Positions 1 through 8,055 of a stretch of 64,000 nucleotides of DNA are shown piece after piece. The notes beneath the pieces were generated by a model that had not been told where the DNA came from, searched no databases, and worked only from the letters and a program-made list of their open reading frames with translations. The stretch is from Ochrobactrum sp. CM-21-5. GTDB taxonomy: Bacteria > Pseudomonadota > Alphaproteobacteria > Rhizobiales > Rhizobiaceae. Position 1 is the first letter of the stretch. Each line of letters starts with the position of its first letter. A program made the translations under genes and the position numbers. Location: contig NZ_JACLZJ010000001.1 in NCBI RefSeq assembly GCF_014253075.1, positions 620,001 through 684,000 on the forward strand. The letters are read 5' to 3'.

Positions 1-98
1 ATCTTGGCGGACTGCGCGCGCAGAACCGATGGTGCGGCAACGGTCATGGCAGCGCCCAGCGACAAGGTCTTCATGAAGGAGCGACGAGTGAATGACAT
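1..98 (-). CDS. TRAP transporter substrate-binding protein (DctP type), N-terminal fragment
   Basis: Only the first 32 codons lie in the window; the gene continues past base 1. The start is the ATG whose complement is at 96-98. The visible peptide has a twin-arginine-like signal: TRRSFMK followed by a hydrophobic stretch and an Ala-Gln-Ser cleavage region. It lies immediately downstream of dctM on the same strand, so it is most simply the periplasmic solute receptor of the tripartite transporter. The binding domain is not visible, so the substrate cannot be read from it. Confidence 0.7.
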   Translation of the reverse strand, partial: MSFTRRSFMKTLSLGAAMTVAAPSVLRAQSAK

Positions 99-122
99 GG
101 TTGGTTCCCCTGTTTTGAGAGT

Positions 123-1385
123 TTAGGCGAAATAAGTCGAAAGAGCTGGAAAGATGGACAGCAGCACCAGAATGATGCAGCAGATGATGAAAAACGGCAG
201 AGTGACGATGAACATTTTGCCCGGTTTTGCTCCAGTCACGGCGGCCGCAATGAAGAAGTTCAGTCCCACCGGTGGCGACAGGAAGCCGAGAACGAGATTG
301 ATCACCGCGACCACGCCGAAATGCACGGGATCGATGCCGTAGACTTCGGTTGCGATCGGCAGAAGTATGGGAACGGTCATGATCAGGCCGGGCGCGCCGT
401 CGATAACGGTTCCGATGACCAGCAGGATCACGTTTACGAGGAGCATGAACGTAACCGGATCTTTGGCGATGGTTTGAATCCATTCGGCAACCCGTTGGGG
501 GATCATGCCGTAAACGAGAACCCATGAAAATACAGCCGCAGCCGCAATCAGGAAAAGAATCCCCGCCGACAGAACTCCCGCTTTCATGAACATGCCAGGG
601 AGTTGTTTCAGGCTGAGGTCGCGAGTTACGAGGCACCCTACGAAGATCGCCGCGATAACGCCCATGGCTGCGGCTTCTGTGGGGTTGGCAAGACCCGTAA
701 CGATCGAGCCTACGATGATCAGCGGGATGGTGAGGGTCGGCAGCGCCTTTAATGTGATGCCGATCCGCTGGCGCATCGGCAAATGTTCGCCGCGCGGATA
801 ATTGTAGATGTAGCCCATCAGCGCGATCACCACGCAGAAGGCCACGGTAAGCATGAGCCCCGGTATGATGCCCGCCGCCAGCATGGTTCCGACCGGCACC
901 TGCGCAATGACGCTGTAAACGACGAACATGATCGACGGCGGAATGATCGGGCCGAGCATGCCCGCATAGGCGGTCAGCCCCGCGGCGAAGGTCTTGTCAT
1001 ACCCCTTGCGCTCCATTTCGGGCACGACCATCTGCGACATCAGGGCAACCTGCGCCGCTGCCGAGCCGAGGATCGACGCCACGAACATGTTGGCAAGCAG
1101 GTTGACATAGGCAAGGCCCCCTTTGAGGGTGCCCACGAACGCCATGGCCATGTCGATGATGCGCCGTGTGATGCCGCCGCCGTTCATGATCTCGCCAATC
1201 AGAATGAAAAGCGGAATGGCGATGAGGCCATAGCTATCCAGCCCCGTGAACATCTGCGTGGGAAAGGAGACGAACAGCACCGTATTTCCGCTTTGCCAGA
1301 TATAGGCGGTGGCGGTCAGGCAAAGAACGATGGAGATCGGCAGGCCGATCAGCATGAGAGCGACGAATGCGCCGAAGGTAAACAT
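123..1385 (-). CDS. dctM: TRAP transporter large permease subunit (DctM)
   Basis: A 420-residue, highly hydrophobic protein of the usual DctM length. It has a dozen or so predicted membrane segments, beginning at the N-terminal MFTFGAFVALML helix, and the typical conserved stretches GLIAIPLFILIGEIM near residue 55, PIIPPSIMFVVY near 150, and GLIMTVPILLPIA and LGFLSPPVGLN near the C-terminus. It is the ion-coupled channel of a tripartite periplasmic transporter. Its ATG overlaps the last base of the dctQ stop, indicating translational coupling, and the receptor gene follows downstream. Context (DapA-like deaminase, Ldh2 oxidoreductase, GntR) suggests uptake of an imino acid such as hydroxyproline, which is inference. 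Confidence 0.93.
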   Translation of the reverse strand: MFTFGAFVALMLIGLPISIVLCLTATAYIWQSGNTVLFVSFPTQMFTGLDSYGLIAIPLFILIGEIMNGGGITRRIIDMAMAFVGTLKGGLAYVNLLANMFVASILGSAAAQVALMSQMVVPEMERKGYDKTFAAGLTAYAGMLGPIIPPSIMFVVYSVIAQVPVGTMLAAGIIPGLMLTVAFCVVIALMGYIYNYPRGEHLPMRQRIGITLKALPTLTIPLIIVGSIVTGLANPTEAAAMGVIAAIFVGCLVTRDLSLKQLPGMFMKAGVLSAGILFLIAAAAVFSWVLVYGMIPQRVAEWIQTIAKDPVTFMLLVNVILLVIGTVIDGAPGLIMTVPILLPIATEVYGIDPVHFGVVAVINLVLGFLSPPVGLNFFIAAAVTGAKPGKMFIVTLPFFIICCIILVLLSIFPALSTYFA

Positions 1386-1999
1386 CAGGCAGCTCCTTCG
1401 GCTGTTGTGAGCGATATCTGAACGCGTTTGCGTGCGAAGCCCAGATCCTCAAGCAGATTGGCCGCGCAATGAATGGTGAGGGTGAGCGCAAAGATTGGCA
1501 GGATGAGATTGACCAGCCAGGTGGGCCATTCCAGCGTCTGCGTCCGCTCGGTGTAGAGAAAATTGAAGGACTCGGCGGCATAGGATTTGGCATCGAATCC
1601 GTAGGATGCGATCCCGAGCGGATCCATCCATGTCCAGCACATCACGATAAAGCCGAGCGCAAAGGTGAGGGAAATTGCCGTGGCAAGAGCACGAAGCCGG
1701 GCGACCCATTTGGCCGAAAGATGATCTGAAAGCAGCGTGACCGCGAAGTCTATGCGCAGTCTCGTCATCACGGAAGCGCCAATGAAACCCAGCCATATCA
1801 TCGAAAAAATCGACGCTTCATCGATCCAGTAGATCGGCACTTTGGCAAAGCGGGTAACGACGTTGATCAGGATCAAGGCCAGAAGAATCGTTATGAAAAC
1901 GCCAGCAAGAAGCTTTTCCACCTTCAGAACAGCCTGTGACAGTCCCGTGATTTTATCCGCCCAGGCGAATCGGCTTGTCGGCTCTTCGGCTGACGCCAT
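1385..1999 (-). CDS. dctQ: TRAP transporter small permease subunit (DctQ)
   Basis: A 204-residue membrane protein with about four hydrophobic segments: LLAGVFITILLALILINVV, a segment around SIFSMIWLGFIGAS, one around TAISLTFALGFIVMCW, and a C-terminal LILPIFALTLTIH. This is the DctQ pattern. The start at 1999 (MASAEEP) is chosen because a GGGAG ribosome site sits about 7 bases upstream; an open frame extends further to 2137 but without a good ribosome site. It is the first gene of a dctQ-dctM-dctP operon and overlaps dctM by one base. Confidence 0.88.
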   Translation of the reverse strand: MASAEEPTSRFAWADKITGLSQAVLKVEKLLAGVFITILLALILINVVTRFAKVPIYWIDEASIFSMIWLGFIGASVMTRLRIDFAVTLLSDHLSAKWVARLRALATAISLTFALGFIVMCWTWMDPLGIASYGFDAKSYAAESFNFLYTERTQTLEWPTWLVNLILPIFALTLTIHCAANLLEDLGFARKRVQISLTTAEGAA

Positions 2000-2026
2000 C
2001 GCATACTCTCCCATTTGCATTCTTTT

Positions 2027-2045
2027 TGTATTTATTAAGTATACA
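2027..2045. promoter_or_regulatory. Candidate GntR operator upstream of dctQ (TGTAT-n9-ATACA)
   Basis: An inverted repeat TGTAT-n9-ATACA lies 28 bases upstream of the dctQ start, in the 234-base gap between dctQ and the GntR gene. The same ATACA/TGTAT half-sites recur ahead of the DapA-like gene and ahead of the Ldh2 gene, which is why a shared regulator (the adjacent GntR protein) is proposed. The repeat is seen; binding is inferred. Confidence 0.4.
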
Positions 2046-2233
2046 CGAATGCGTTCTGTCAACAATTTTCCGATGTGCGTCTCGATTTCTGGTCGGGAAC
2101 GCGCTGGATGGGCGTGGACAGGGAGCCTTGCGGGCAACTGGAAAAGTGAACAGGCGCAGCTTCGACATGAGGGCGCGCTGCGGCGTGCCTTTCATAGAAA
2201 CGCGGCAGCAAGGGGAATGCCCTGAGGCTGCTC

Positions 2234-2938
2234 CTAAAGGTCGATGTGTTCGCGCCTGTCGTCGGCGATGAGCTTGCGGATCTGGAGCACAATCTGGTCG
2301 CCATGGGCCTTGCCCAGCACGTCGGCAGTATCGACATCCTGCTCTTCAATCGCGCGGATCATATCTTCATGCTCCGTCACATATTGTTCCGGCAACCGAT
2401 CCGAGAAAGACGAATAGTAGAGGCGAAGCAGCCTGCGCCCTTCATCGAGAAGTCTGGCAAAGAATGTCGCATAAAACGGATTGCGACCAGCTTCGGCGAT
2501 TGCCGCATGGAAATCGCGATTGGTCGAGATCATCTCCAGCGCATTCTGTTCACGGACCGCATGTGCGAAATCATCCTGATGGGCACGTATGATTTGAAGG
2601 TCCTGATCCGTGCGATTGCGGGCGGCGAGCCGCGTCGTAACGCGATACATCAACGTGATGGCATCGAAGAAAGCCGGCAGGCTCATGAAGTCGATATTCG
2701 ATACGACCGTGGAGCGATTGGGCAGCGTCGTCACAAGACCGTCGCTTGCAAGCCTTACCAGTGCCTCCCGGATGGGCGTGCGCGACATTGCGAAGCGCTC
2801 GGCGAGCTGGTTTTCGTCAATCGGGCTGCCTGGAGCGAGCGACAGATCGATAATCTCGTCACGCAGAACATCATAGACCAGCTTGACGCCGGAACCCTTC
2901 TTCCGGTCCGCTGACTGGTTTGCTTGTGCTTTGTTCAT
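2234..2938 (-). CDS. GntR-family transcriptional regulator, FCD (FadR) subfamily
   Basis: A 234-residue protein. The N-terminal winged helix-turn-helix (about residues 18-80) has the GntR signature LRDEIIDLSLAPGSPIDENQLAERF...SRTPIREAL. The C-terminal all-helical FCD ligand domain (about 90-225) has the metal/ligand-binding pattern of Asp and His residues (RDFHAAI, then a late H in EHEDMIRAI and a further H near GKAHGDQI). It lies between the TRAP operon and the DapA-like gene and is divergent from the latter, so it most likely controls both. Regulators of this subfamily usually respond to a small carboxylate, probably the transported substrate or an intermediate. Confidence 0.92.
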   Translation of the reverse strand: MNKAQANQSADRKKGSGVKLVYDVLRDEIIDLSLAPGSPIDENQLAERFAMSRTPIREALVRLASDGLVTTLPNRSTVVSNIDFMSLPAFFDAITLMYRVTTRLAARNRTDQDLQIIRAHQDDFAHAVREQNALEMISTNRDFHAAIAEAGRNPFYATFFARLLDEGRRLLRLYYSSFSDRLPEQYVTEHEDMIRAIEEQDVDTADVLGKAHGDQIVLQIRKLIADDRREHIDL

Positions 2939-3065
2939 TGCGTGTCCTCAATATCTCGCAAACTGATAGGCGGAAAACCGGTCGCAGTGAGCGCCTTTTC
3001 CCACTGGGCCATTTTTGGTGGTCATTGTAGGCTAGTTGCAATCATAATTTTAGTCGACAACAAAA

Positions 3066-3093
3066 ATACATTGTGTATATTGATGTCAATACA
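3066..3093. promoter_or_regulatory. Overlapping dyads, candidate GntR operator ahead of the DapA-like gene
   Basis: In the 214-base divergent gap between the GntR gene and the DapA-like gene, ATACA-TTG-TGTAT (3066-3078) abuts TATTGA-TG-TCAATA (3078-3091), and ATACA repeats at 3089-3093. The cluster is 60-90 bases upstream of the 3153 start, where an operator overlapping the promoter would be expected. The dyads are seen; assignment to the neighbouring GntR protein is inferred. Confidence 0.45.
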
Positions 3094-3152
3094 AGGTTCT
3101 TAAAAGCCGATTGTAGACTCTGGTTGATTGAAAAGCGCTCAAGGACAAACTC

Positions 3153-4115
3153 ATGATCTCAGACATTTTCTCTGGCTGCATTCCAGCATTGATGACGCCG
3201 TGCAAGCCTGATCGCACCCCCGATTTTGATGCGCTGGTGCGCAAAGGCAAGGAACTGATAGCCCAGGGCATGTCCGCAGTCGTCTACTGCGGCTCGATGG
3301 GTGATTGGCCGCTTCTCACCGACGAGCAGCGCATGGCCGGTGTAGAAGCTCTGGTCAAGGCTGGCGTTCCTGTGGTGGTCGGAACCGGTGCGGTCAATAC
3401 GGCAAGTGCGGTGGCACACGCTGCGCACGCCCAGAAAGTAGGCGCCAAGGGTCTGATGGTCATTCCGCGCGTTCTCTCCCGCGGTTCATCCATCTCCGCC
3501 CAGAAAGCGCACTTCAAGGCGATTCTCGCCGCTGCTCCCGATGTTCCGGCGGTCATTTACAATAGCCCTTACTATGGTTTCGCGACCCGTGCGGACCTCT
3601 TTTTTGCGCTGCGCACCGAGCATCCAAACCTGATCGGGTTCAAGGAATTCGGTGGTGCTGAAGCCATGCGCTATGCGGCGGAAAACATCACGAGCGCGGA
3701 TGACGACGTCATTTTGATGGCAGGTGTCGATACGTGCGTGTTCGATGGCTTCGTCAATTGCGGCGCAGTTGGCGCAATCACTGGCATCGGCAATGTTCTG
3801 CCCAGGGAGGTACAGCACCTCATCGCGCTGGCGAGAGCCGCAGCGGCTGGCGATGCCGAAGCCCGCGCCCGCGCCCTTGAGCTGGAAGCGGCGCTGCATG
3901 TCCTGTCATCCTTTGATGAAGGCCCGGATCTGGTCCTGTTCTACAAGCATATGATGGTTCTCACCGGCAATCCGGAATATGAACTGCATTTTAACGAGAC
4001 CGACAAACTTTCGGACAGCCAGCGCGGCTATTGCGAAGCTCAACTCAAGCTTTTCCAGACGTGGTATGGCAGCTGGAGCAAGCAGGGCGGTGCGGTTGCA
4101 AAATACGCAGCCTGA
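3153..4115 (+). CDS. DapA-superfamily lyase/deaminase, probable 1-pyrroline-4-hydroxy-2-carboxylate deaminase
   Basis: A 320-residue TIM-barrel enzyme of the DHDPS/NAL superfamily. Schiff-base machinery is visible: Tyr in VIYNSPYYG near residue 136 and Lys in IGFKEFGG near 165. The substrate loop is GSMGDWPLL (about 49-57) in place of the GTTGE of true DapA, so a role in lysine synthesis is unlikely. From memory, this loop, the PRVLSRG segment and the LSSFDEGPDLVLFYKH segment match the hydroxyproline-pathway deaminase (HypD/LhpC type), which makes alpha-ketoglutarate semialdehyde. The neighbouring TRAP transporter, GntR regulator and Ldh2 oxidoreductase fit imino acid catabolism. Confidence is high for the superfamily and moderate for the reaction. 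Confidence 0.85.
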   Translation: MISDIFSGCIPALMTPCKPDRTPDFDALVRKGKELIAQGMSAVVYCGSMGDWPLLTDEQRMAGVEALVKAGVPVVVGTGAVNTASAVAHAAHAQKVGAKGLMVIPRVLSRGSSISAQKAHFKAILAAAPDVPAVIYNSPYYGFATRADLFFALRTEHPNLIGFKEFGGAEAMRYAAENITSADDDVILMAGVDTCVFDGFVNCGAVGAITGIGNVLPREVQHLIALARAAAAGDAEARARALELEAALHVLSSFDEGPDLVLFYKHMMVLTGNPEYELHFNETDKLSDSQRGYCEAQLKLFQTWYGSWSKQGGAVAKYAA

Positions 4116-4132
4116 TCTTTTTAACTGAAATG

Positions 4133-4161
4133 AAAACCCCCGTCGACGACGGGGGTTTTTC
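4133..4161. terminator. Bidirectional rho-independent terminator
   Basis: AAAACCCCCGTC-GAC-GACGGGGGTTTT forms a 12-bp stem with a 3-base loop and flanking A/T tracts on both sides. It sits between the convergent DapA-like (+) and Ldh2 (-) genes and can serve both. Confidence 0.9.
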
Positions 4162-4184
4162 ATTGGACAGTCTGTTAAGCGGGT

Positions 4185-5216
4185 TTATGAAACCGCGTCG
4201 AGACCCTTGTCCCGCAGCAATTCCAGCTGGGCCATTTCAGCGCCGGTCAGCACTATGCCCTTGGACAGGGATTCGTGGCGGGCGGCAAAGCGGCGCTGCG
4301 AGGGGAGGCGCGCGCCCTGGCCGGCTATCGCATTCAGCAGAACCTCGCCATGCTGCACCGGATTGACCCGTCCGCCCGCCATGCGCGCCGGATCGAATGC
4401 GATAATCAGCTCACCATGGCGTGGCGCAATGGTGGTGGTGCCCAAAAAGTCGAGGGCCTCAGGGCTGGTAAAATCTCCGATCATCACGCCCGCAAGCAGC
4501 TCGATCATTGTTGAGATAGCCGACCCCTTGTGCCCGCCGAAAGGCAGCATGGCGCCTGCAAGCGCCGCTTCGGGATCGGTGGTCGGATTGCCGTCGGCAT
4601 CGACGGCCCAGCCTTCAGGCAGGGGCTTGCCGGCGCGGCGATAGAGTTCCAGTTCACCGCGGGCGGCCACACTGGTGGCGAAATCGAACACATAGGGATG
4701 CTCGCCCGGACGCGGCCAGCCGAATGCGAACGGGTTTGTGCCGAGCAGCGGTTTCGTTCCGCCAGCCGGTGCAACAGTAGCGTAGCTCGGGCACATGGCC
4801 ATGGCGGCCAGCCCGTGTCCGGACAATGCCTCGACTTCAGGCCACAAGGCCGCGAAATGGGTGCAGTCATTGATGACCAGCGCGGCGAGCCCGAGCTTGC
4901 GCGCGCGTTCAACAAGGGCTGGCATGCCCTGTTCGAAAGCAAGGTTGGCGAAACCGCCCTTGGCGTCCACGCGGATGACCGCACTGTCGTCGCTGGTCAA
5001 TTCCGGTACCGCATCCGGCACGACCTTGCCGAGTTTCAATGTGCGCAGGCAGCCCTCGATACGATAGACACCGTGAGACTTGCAGCCATCCCGTTCACCG
5101 GCAACGATCGTGCGTGCAACGGCGGCGGCATGATCGGCACTGAAGCCGGCATTCTGAAGAATTTCTCTTACAAGCTTCAAGAGATCGTCCGTCGAGATCA
5201 GAATGGATTCGCTCAT
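4185..5216 (-). CDS. Ldh2/malate-lactate dehydrogenase family NAD(P)-dependent oxidoreductase (possibly delta1-pyrroline-2-carboxylate reductase)
   Basis: A 343-residue protein of the Ldh2 (malate/sulfolactate/ureidoglycolate dehydrogenase) family. Visible landmarks are CKSHGVYR near residue 49, the catalytic-His motif NDCTHFA near 118, the cofactor segment LLGTNPFAFGWP near 160, and PFGGHKGSA near 230. The start at 5216 (MSES) is preferred because AAAGGG lies 7 bases upstream; an in-frame ATG at 5222 sits almost on top of that site. Family members reduce delta1-pyrroline-2-carboxylate or delta1-piperideine-2-carboxylate. With the hydroxyproline-like deaminase and TRAP genes beside it, an imino acid role is the best inference; malate or sulfolactate dehydrogenase is the alternative. 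Confidence 0.85.
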   Translation of the reverse strand: MSESILISTDDLLKLVREILQNAGFSADHAAAVARTIVAGERDGCKSHGVYRIEGCLRTLKLGKVVPDAVPELTSDDSAVIRVDAKGGFANLAFEQGMPALVERARKLGLAALVINDCTHFAALWPEVEALSGHGLAAMAMCPSYATVAPAGGTKPLLGTNPFAFGWPRPGEHPYVFDFATSVAARGELELYRRAGKPLPEGWAVDADGNPTTDPEAALAGAMLPFGGHKGSAISTMIELLAGVMIGDFTSPEALDFLGTTTIAPRHGELIIAFDPARMAGGRVNPVQHGEVLLNAIAGQGARLPSQRRFAARHESLSKGIVLTGAEMAQLELLRDKGLDAVS

Positions 5217-5564
5217 TGTCATGCCCTTTCATGCGGCGGTACTGTCGATCGACTGTGCTTGATGCATACATGTTGCATACAAAGCATGTTCCATGAATTT
5301 GCGTGCAAAGCAACTGCTGCACGCGGAGGAGGGTGTATATGCAAGCGCTGACTCGCTTTTTCTTTCTTGAGCGCTATTTCCGACGTATAATAGCTTTCAG
5401 TCAACATGATCAGAGCACCGGATTTTGCGGTCACGCATGGCAGTTTCCAAAAATCGGAGCTAGTTCTCCGTCTGGAACTGCACCAAAACTGAGAAATCGC
5501 GCACAGGCTGCCGCCTTGGCCCTTCCTCGCAGTCAAGGGCTGCCTGGTTTGCAGGAGGAGCGTC
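5217..5564. other. Intergenic region with TGCATACA direct repeats
   Basis: This 348-base divergent gap holds no convincing gene. TGCATACA occurs twice, at 5263-5270 and 5274-5281, 11 bases apart (one helical turn), about 45-65 bases upstream of the Ldh2 start. It shares the ATACA element found at the other candidate GntR sites of this cluster. A GCAGGAGGAGCGTC leader supplies the ribosome site of the gene at 5565. Confidence 0.45.
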
Positions 5565-6377
5565 ATGGCACAATTTCATGTTATCGCGGGCGGCGACCAT
5601 TCCGTCCTTTACCCGGAAGTGAGACGGATCGGCATGACGGATGTTTTTGAGGCCCTGCGCATGGGCTTTGAGGATTTCTGGGCCAAGCCGTCGCACTATG
5701 TTTTTCTCTGTCTTATCTACCCGCTGGCGGGTTTGTTCATTACCTACTGGAGCGCGAATGCAAATGCATTGCCGCTTCTGTTTCCACTAATGTCCGGTTT
5801 TGCGCTGGTCGGCCCGATAGCGGCCCTGCCGCTCTATGAGATGAGCAGGCGGCGCGAGGAAAATCTCGACACATCGTGGAGAAGGGCATTCGAGGTCGGC
5901 CAGTCCCCGGCGCTGCCGTCCATTCTGGCGGTCGGTATATTTCTTTTCGCCGTTTTCATTACATGGCTCGTCGTCGCTCAAAGCCTCTACACCCATTATT
6001 TCGGGCCTATGCCGCCTGAAACCCTGTCCACCCTGATGTCGCAGATATTCTCGACGGAGGAGGGGCGGAGCCTCATGTTTGCGGGGTGCGGCATCGGACT
6101 GCTTTTTGCAATCGTCGTGCTGTGCTCCACCATCGTGGCCTTCCCCATGCTGCTCGATCAGGATTGTGGCGCGGCAGCGGCTGTCATGACCTCGCTGCGT
6201 GTGGTTGTGCGCAATCCTGTGGAAGCATTGCTCTGGGCTGCCGTTGTGACGGTTATGCTGGTCATAGGCTTCGCGACCATGTTTGCGGGCCTTGCTCTGG
6301 TCATTCCAATTCTCGGTCATGCCACCTGGCATCTTTACCGCAAGACGGTCGTGCGCCCCGCAGCAATGCGTATCTGA
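5565..6377 (+). CDS. DUF2189 family integral membrane protein
   Basis: A 270-residue protein with about six hydrophobic segments: YVFLCLIYPLAGLFITYW, LPLLFPLMSGFALVGPIAAL, ILAVGIFLFAVFITWLVV, GIGLLFAIVVLCSTIVAF, and two near the C-terminus ending in ILGHATWHLYRKTV. The GPIAALPLYEMSRRRE loop and the GHATWHLYRK ending are typical of DUF2189 proteins, which are inner-membrane proteins of unknown function, often found near respiratory genes in alphaproteobacteria. The ATG has a strong GGAGGAG ribosome site. It appears monocistronic and is followed by a large hairpin. No function can be assigned. Confidence 0.8.
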   Translation: MAQFHVIAGGDHSVLYPEVRRIGMTDVFEALRMGFEDFWAKPSHYVFLCLIYPLAGLFITYWSANANALPLLFPLMSGFALVGPIAALPLYEMSRRREENLDTSWRRAFEVGQSPALPSILAVGIFLFAVFITWLVVAQSLYTHYFGPMPPETLSTLMSQIFSTEEGRSLMFAGCGIGLLFAIVVLCSTIVAFPMLLDQDCGAAAAVMTSLRVVVRNPVEALLWAAVVTVMLVIGFATMFAGLALVIPILGHATWHLYRKTVVRPAAMRI

Positions 6378-6381
6378 CCGC

Positions 6382-6435
6382 GCCCCATCGTTTCGAAGCG
6401 GCGTTTGACGCGCCGCTTCAGCGCGCCGATGGGGC
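6382..6435. terminator. Nested hairpin downstream of the DUF2189 gene
   Basis: Outer arms GCCCCATCG (6382-6390) and CGATGGGGC (6427-6435) enclose an inner hairpin, GAAGCGGCG (6395-6403) with CGCCGCTTC (6411-6419), starting a few bases after the stop codon. ATTT follows the outer stem, but there is no long T-run. It is most simply a transcription terminator or mRNA-end structure separating this gene from the urease operon. Confidence 0.6.
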
Positions 6436-6532
6436 ATTTCAGTAATTTTGAATATGGCGTCGTCCTGACGCACTCCCCCCTCTTTATTGTAGGGGCCGAT
6501 TTGCTTATATAGGCAATACGAGATTCGCGTAG

Positions 6533-7372
6533 ATGATAATAAAAAATAATAGCTTAGCGGAGCTCTCCTCGCAGCGCGTCAACGGGCTGGGTGGGCTTTC
6601 GATACAATTTAAAGACGGGCGTTCGCGCATTTCCAGGCTTTACCAGGAAGGCGCGGCTAAGATTCGTATGCCGCAGGTCGGAAACGATCCGCTGGAGGCC
6701 ATCCTGATCAATATGTCAGGTGGGCTGACCGGTGGCGATCGCCTGAGATGGGATGTGGATCTGGGTGAAGGCGTCTCCGGTGTTGTTACCACGCAGGCGT
6801 GCGAACGTATCTATCGTTCGGGCGGCGGCGAGGCACGTATTGCCACGCGCCTGAAGCTGGCAAAAGGCGCGCGTCTTGCCTGGCTCCCGCAGGAAACCAT
6901 TCTTTTCAACCACTCCGTGCTGGCCCGCACAATGGATGTTGAAATGGATGAAGGTGCTGAAGTGCTGATGGCCGAGGCCACCGTTTTCGGTCGTCTTGCC
7001 ATGGGCGAGACGGTGACGCAGGCGCTGTTCAGCGACCGATGGCGCGTCCGGAAGGCGGGACGTCTGGTTCACGCAGAGGAATTCCGCCTGGGGCCGGAGG
7101 TGGCGGTCGAGTTGCAGGCGCGTCCGGTGGCCGACAGTGCGCTTGCCGTGGCGACGGTTCTGATGGTGTCCGACCGGGCGGAGCGGCATCTGGAAGCTGC
7201 GCGACAGATTATCGGGGAGGACGGTGGCTGTAGCCTCTGGCAGGTCGCCAACGCGTCCAAACTTGTGGCGCGGCTCTTTGCGCCTGACAGCTACACGCTG
7301 CGCAAGCGCCTTGTTCCGTTGTTGGCATTGCTCAACGGAAAAACGGGGCTGCCCAAAGTCTGGTCAATGTAA
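6533..7372 (+). CDS. ureD: Urease accessory protein UreD
   Basis: A 279-residue protein of the UreD/UreH family. Landmarks are the SGGLTGGDR motif near residue 63, [11 protein letters not shown] near 85, [12 protein letters not shown] near 119, and a C-terminal WRRL-like segment in the region [14 protein letters not shown]. UreD binds apo-urease with UreF and UreG during nickel insertion and lysine carbamylation. It is the first gene of the cluster, 51 bases ahead of ureA. The ATG at 6533 lies in an AT-rich leader; no strong ribosome site is visible, so a slightly later start cannot be excluded. Confidence 0.93.
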   Translation: MIIKNNSLAELSSQRVNGLGGLSIQFKDGRSRISRLYQEGAAKIRMPQVGNDPLEAILINMSGGLTGGDRLRWDVDLGEGVSGVVTTQACERIYRSGGGEARIATRLKLAKGARLAWLPQETILFNHSVLARTMDVEMDEGAEVLMAEATVFGRLAMGETVTQALFSDRWRVRKAGRLVHAEEFRLGPEVAVELQARPVADSALAVATVLMVSDRAERHLEAARQIIGEDGGCSLWQVANASKLVARLFAPDSYTLRKRLVPLLALLNGKTGLPKVWSM

Positions 7373-7423
7373 GTTTGCGGCAATCAGGCCGCAGTGTGAA
7401 GAAAGAAAACTCGGAACGAAACC

Positions 7424-7726
7424 ATGAACTTGACGCCAAGAGAAAAAGACAAGCTTTTGATCGCCACGGCCGCGATGGTCGCGCGCCGTCGTCTGGAGCG
7501 CGGTGTGAAACTCAACCACCCCGAAGTCATCGCGCTGATCAGCGATTTTGTGGTTGAGGGTGCTCGTGACGGGCGTTCGGTCGCCGAGCTGATGGAAGCG
7601 GGTGCACATGTCATCACCCGTGAGCAGGTCATGGATGGCGTGGTCGAGATGATACATGACATTCAGGTCGAAGCGACATTTCCGGACGGCACCAAGCTCG
7701 TTACCGTACAGCAGCCGGTTCGCTAG
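7424..7726 (+). CDS. ureA: Urease gamma subunit UreA
   Basis: A 100-residue protein of normal length. It shows the canonical beginning [20 protein letters not shown], the [13 protein letters not shown] segment and the C-terminal [14 protein letters not shown]-like region. It is the smallest structural subunit and assembles with UreB and UreC into the (ABC)3 core. It is unusual that ureB does not follow directly: 925 bases carrying a repeat and a HupE/UreJ permease gene intervene. Confidence 0.97.
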   Translation: MNLTPREKDKLLIATAAMVARRRLERGVKLNHPEVIALISDFVVEGARDGRSVAELMEAGAHVITREQVMDGVVEMIHDIQVEATFPDGTKLVTVQQPVR

Positions 7727-7805
7727 AGCATTTCCAGCAAAAGTGCTTAGCGGTTTTGCGTTGGAGAATGCGACGAACCAAAGAGTTTAGCATTTTCGAG
7801 CCAAA
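7727..7805 (+). repeat. Interspersed palindromic repeat copy (GAGCATTTCCAGCAAAAGTG type)
   Basis: Directly after the ureA stop the sequence GAGCATTTCCAGCAAAAGTG...AGCGGTTTTGCG occurs, followed by a second, weaker half (AGCATTTTCGAGCCAAAAGTGCG). The same core appears at 58412 and, more diverged, near 51125. From memory this is a common short non-coding repeat in Brucella, Ochrobactrum and relatives. It marks an insertion point inside the urease cluster. Confidence 0.65.
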
Positions 7806-8055
7806 AGTGCGCAGCACCCGCTGATGGTATGAATGCCGCATAAGTGGCGCAAGAATAAATAGCTGGAGAGACGCTGTGGTTCGTTCAAACGCCCGGCACT
7901 CTCAATACATGGCGCTGGAAACCGGGTCCCAGTCCCGGTGCGGCGGAATGCGCAAATAAAGAGACAAAGTACGCGGCTTGAACGGGGTTCAATGCACGCT
8001 GCCCCAAGTTTCAGGTTCTGTTTATGCAGACCTGTTTTTCGAAAGGTAAATAAAA
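7806..8055 (+). promoter_or_regulatory. Structured leader upstream of hupE/ureJ
   Basis: This gap has no coding signal but contains ACCGGG-7-CCCGGT (7921-7939), GC-rich flanks pairing around GGCGC/GCGGCG, and a perfect dyad TTGAAC-GGG-GTTCAA (7978-7992), ending in AAAGGTAAATAAAAATG at the gene start. HupE/UreJ genes are often preceded by metal- or cobalamin-responsive RNA elements. I could not match the cobalamin or NiCo riboswitch consensus by eye, so no class is assigned. Confidence 0.35.

Noticed and set aside
1953-2225. Short overlapping open frames in the dctQ-gntR gap
   Set aside because: Frames on both strands lack ribosome sites and family sequence; the gap is better explained as promoter DNA plus the gntR 3' region.
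3153-4115. dapA (lysine biosynthesis) annotation for the DHDPS-family gene
   Set aside because: The GTTGE loop of DapA is replaced by GSMGD, and the genomic context is a transporter plus GntR catabolic cluster.
5303-5650. Plus-strand open frame overlapping the DUF2189 gene start
   Set aside because: No ribosome site and no family match; the DUF2189 gene has a strong ribosome site and good codon use.
7806-8055. Cobalamin riboswitch upstream of hupE/ureJ
   Set aside because: I looked for the B12-box consensus and the AAGGGAA/GGTGCGAATCC core and did not find an acceptable match; left as an unclassified leader.
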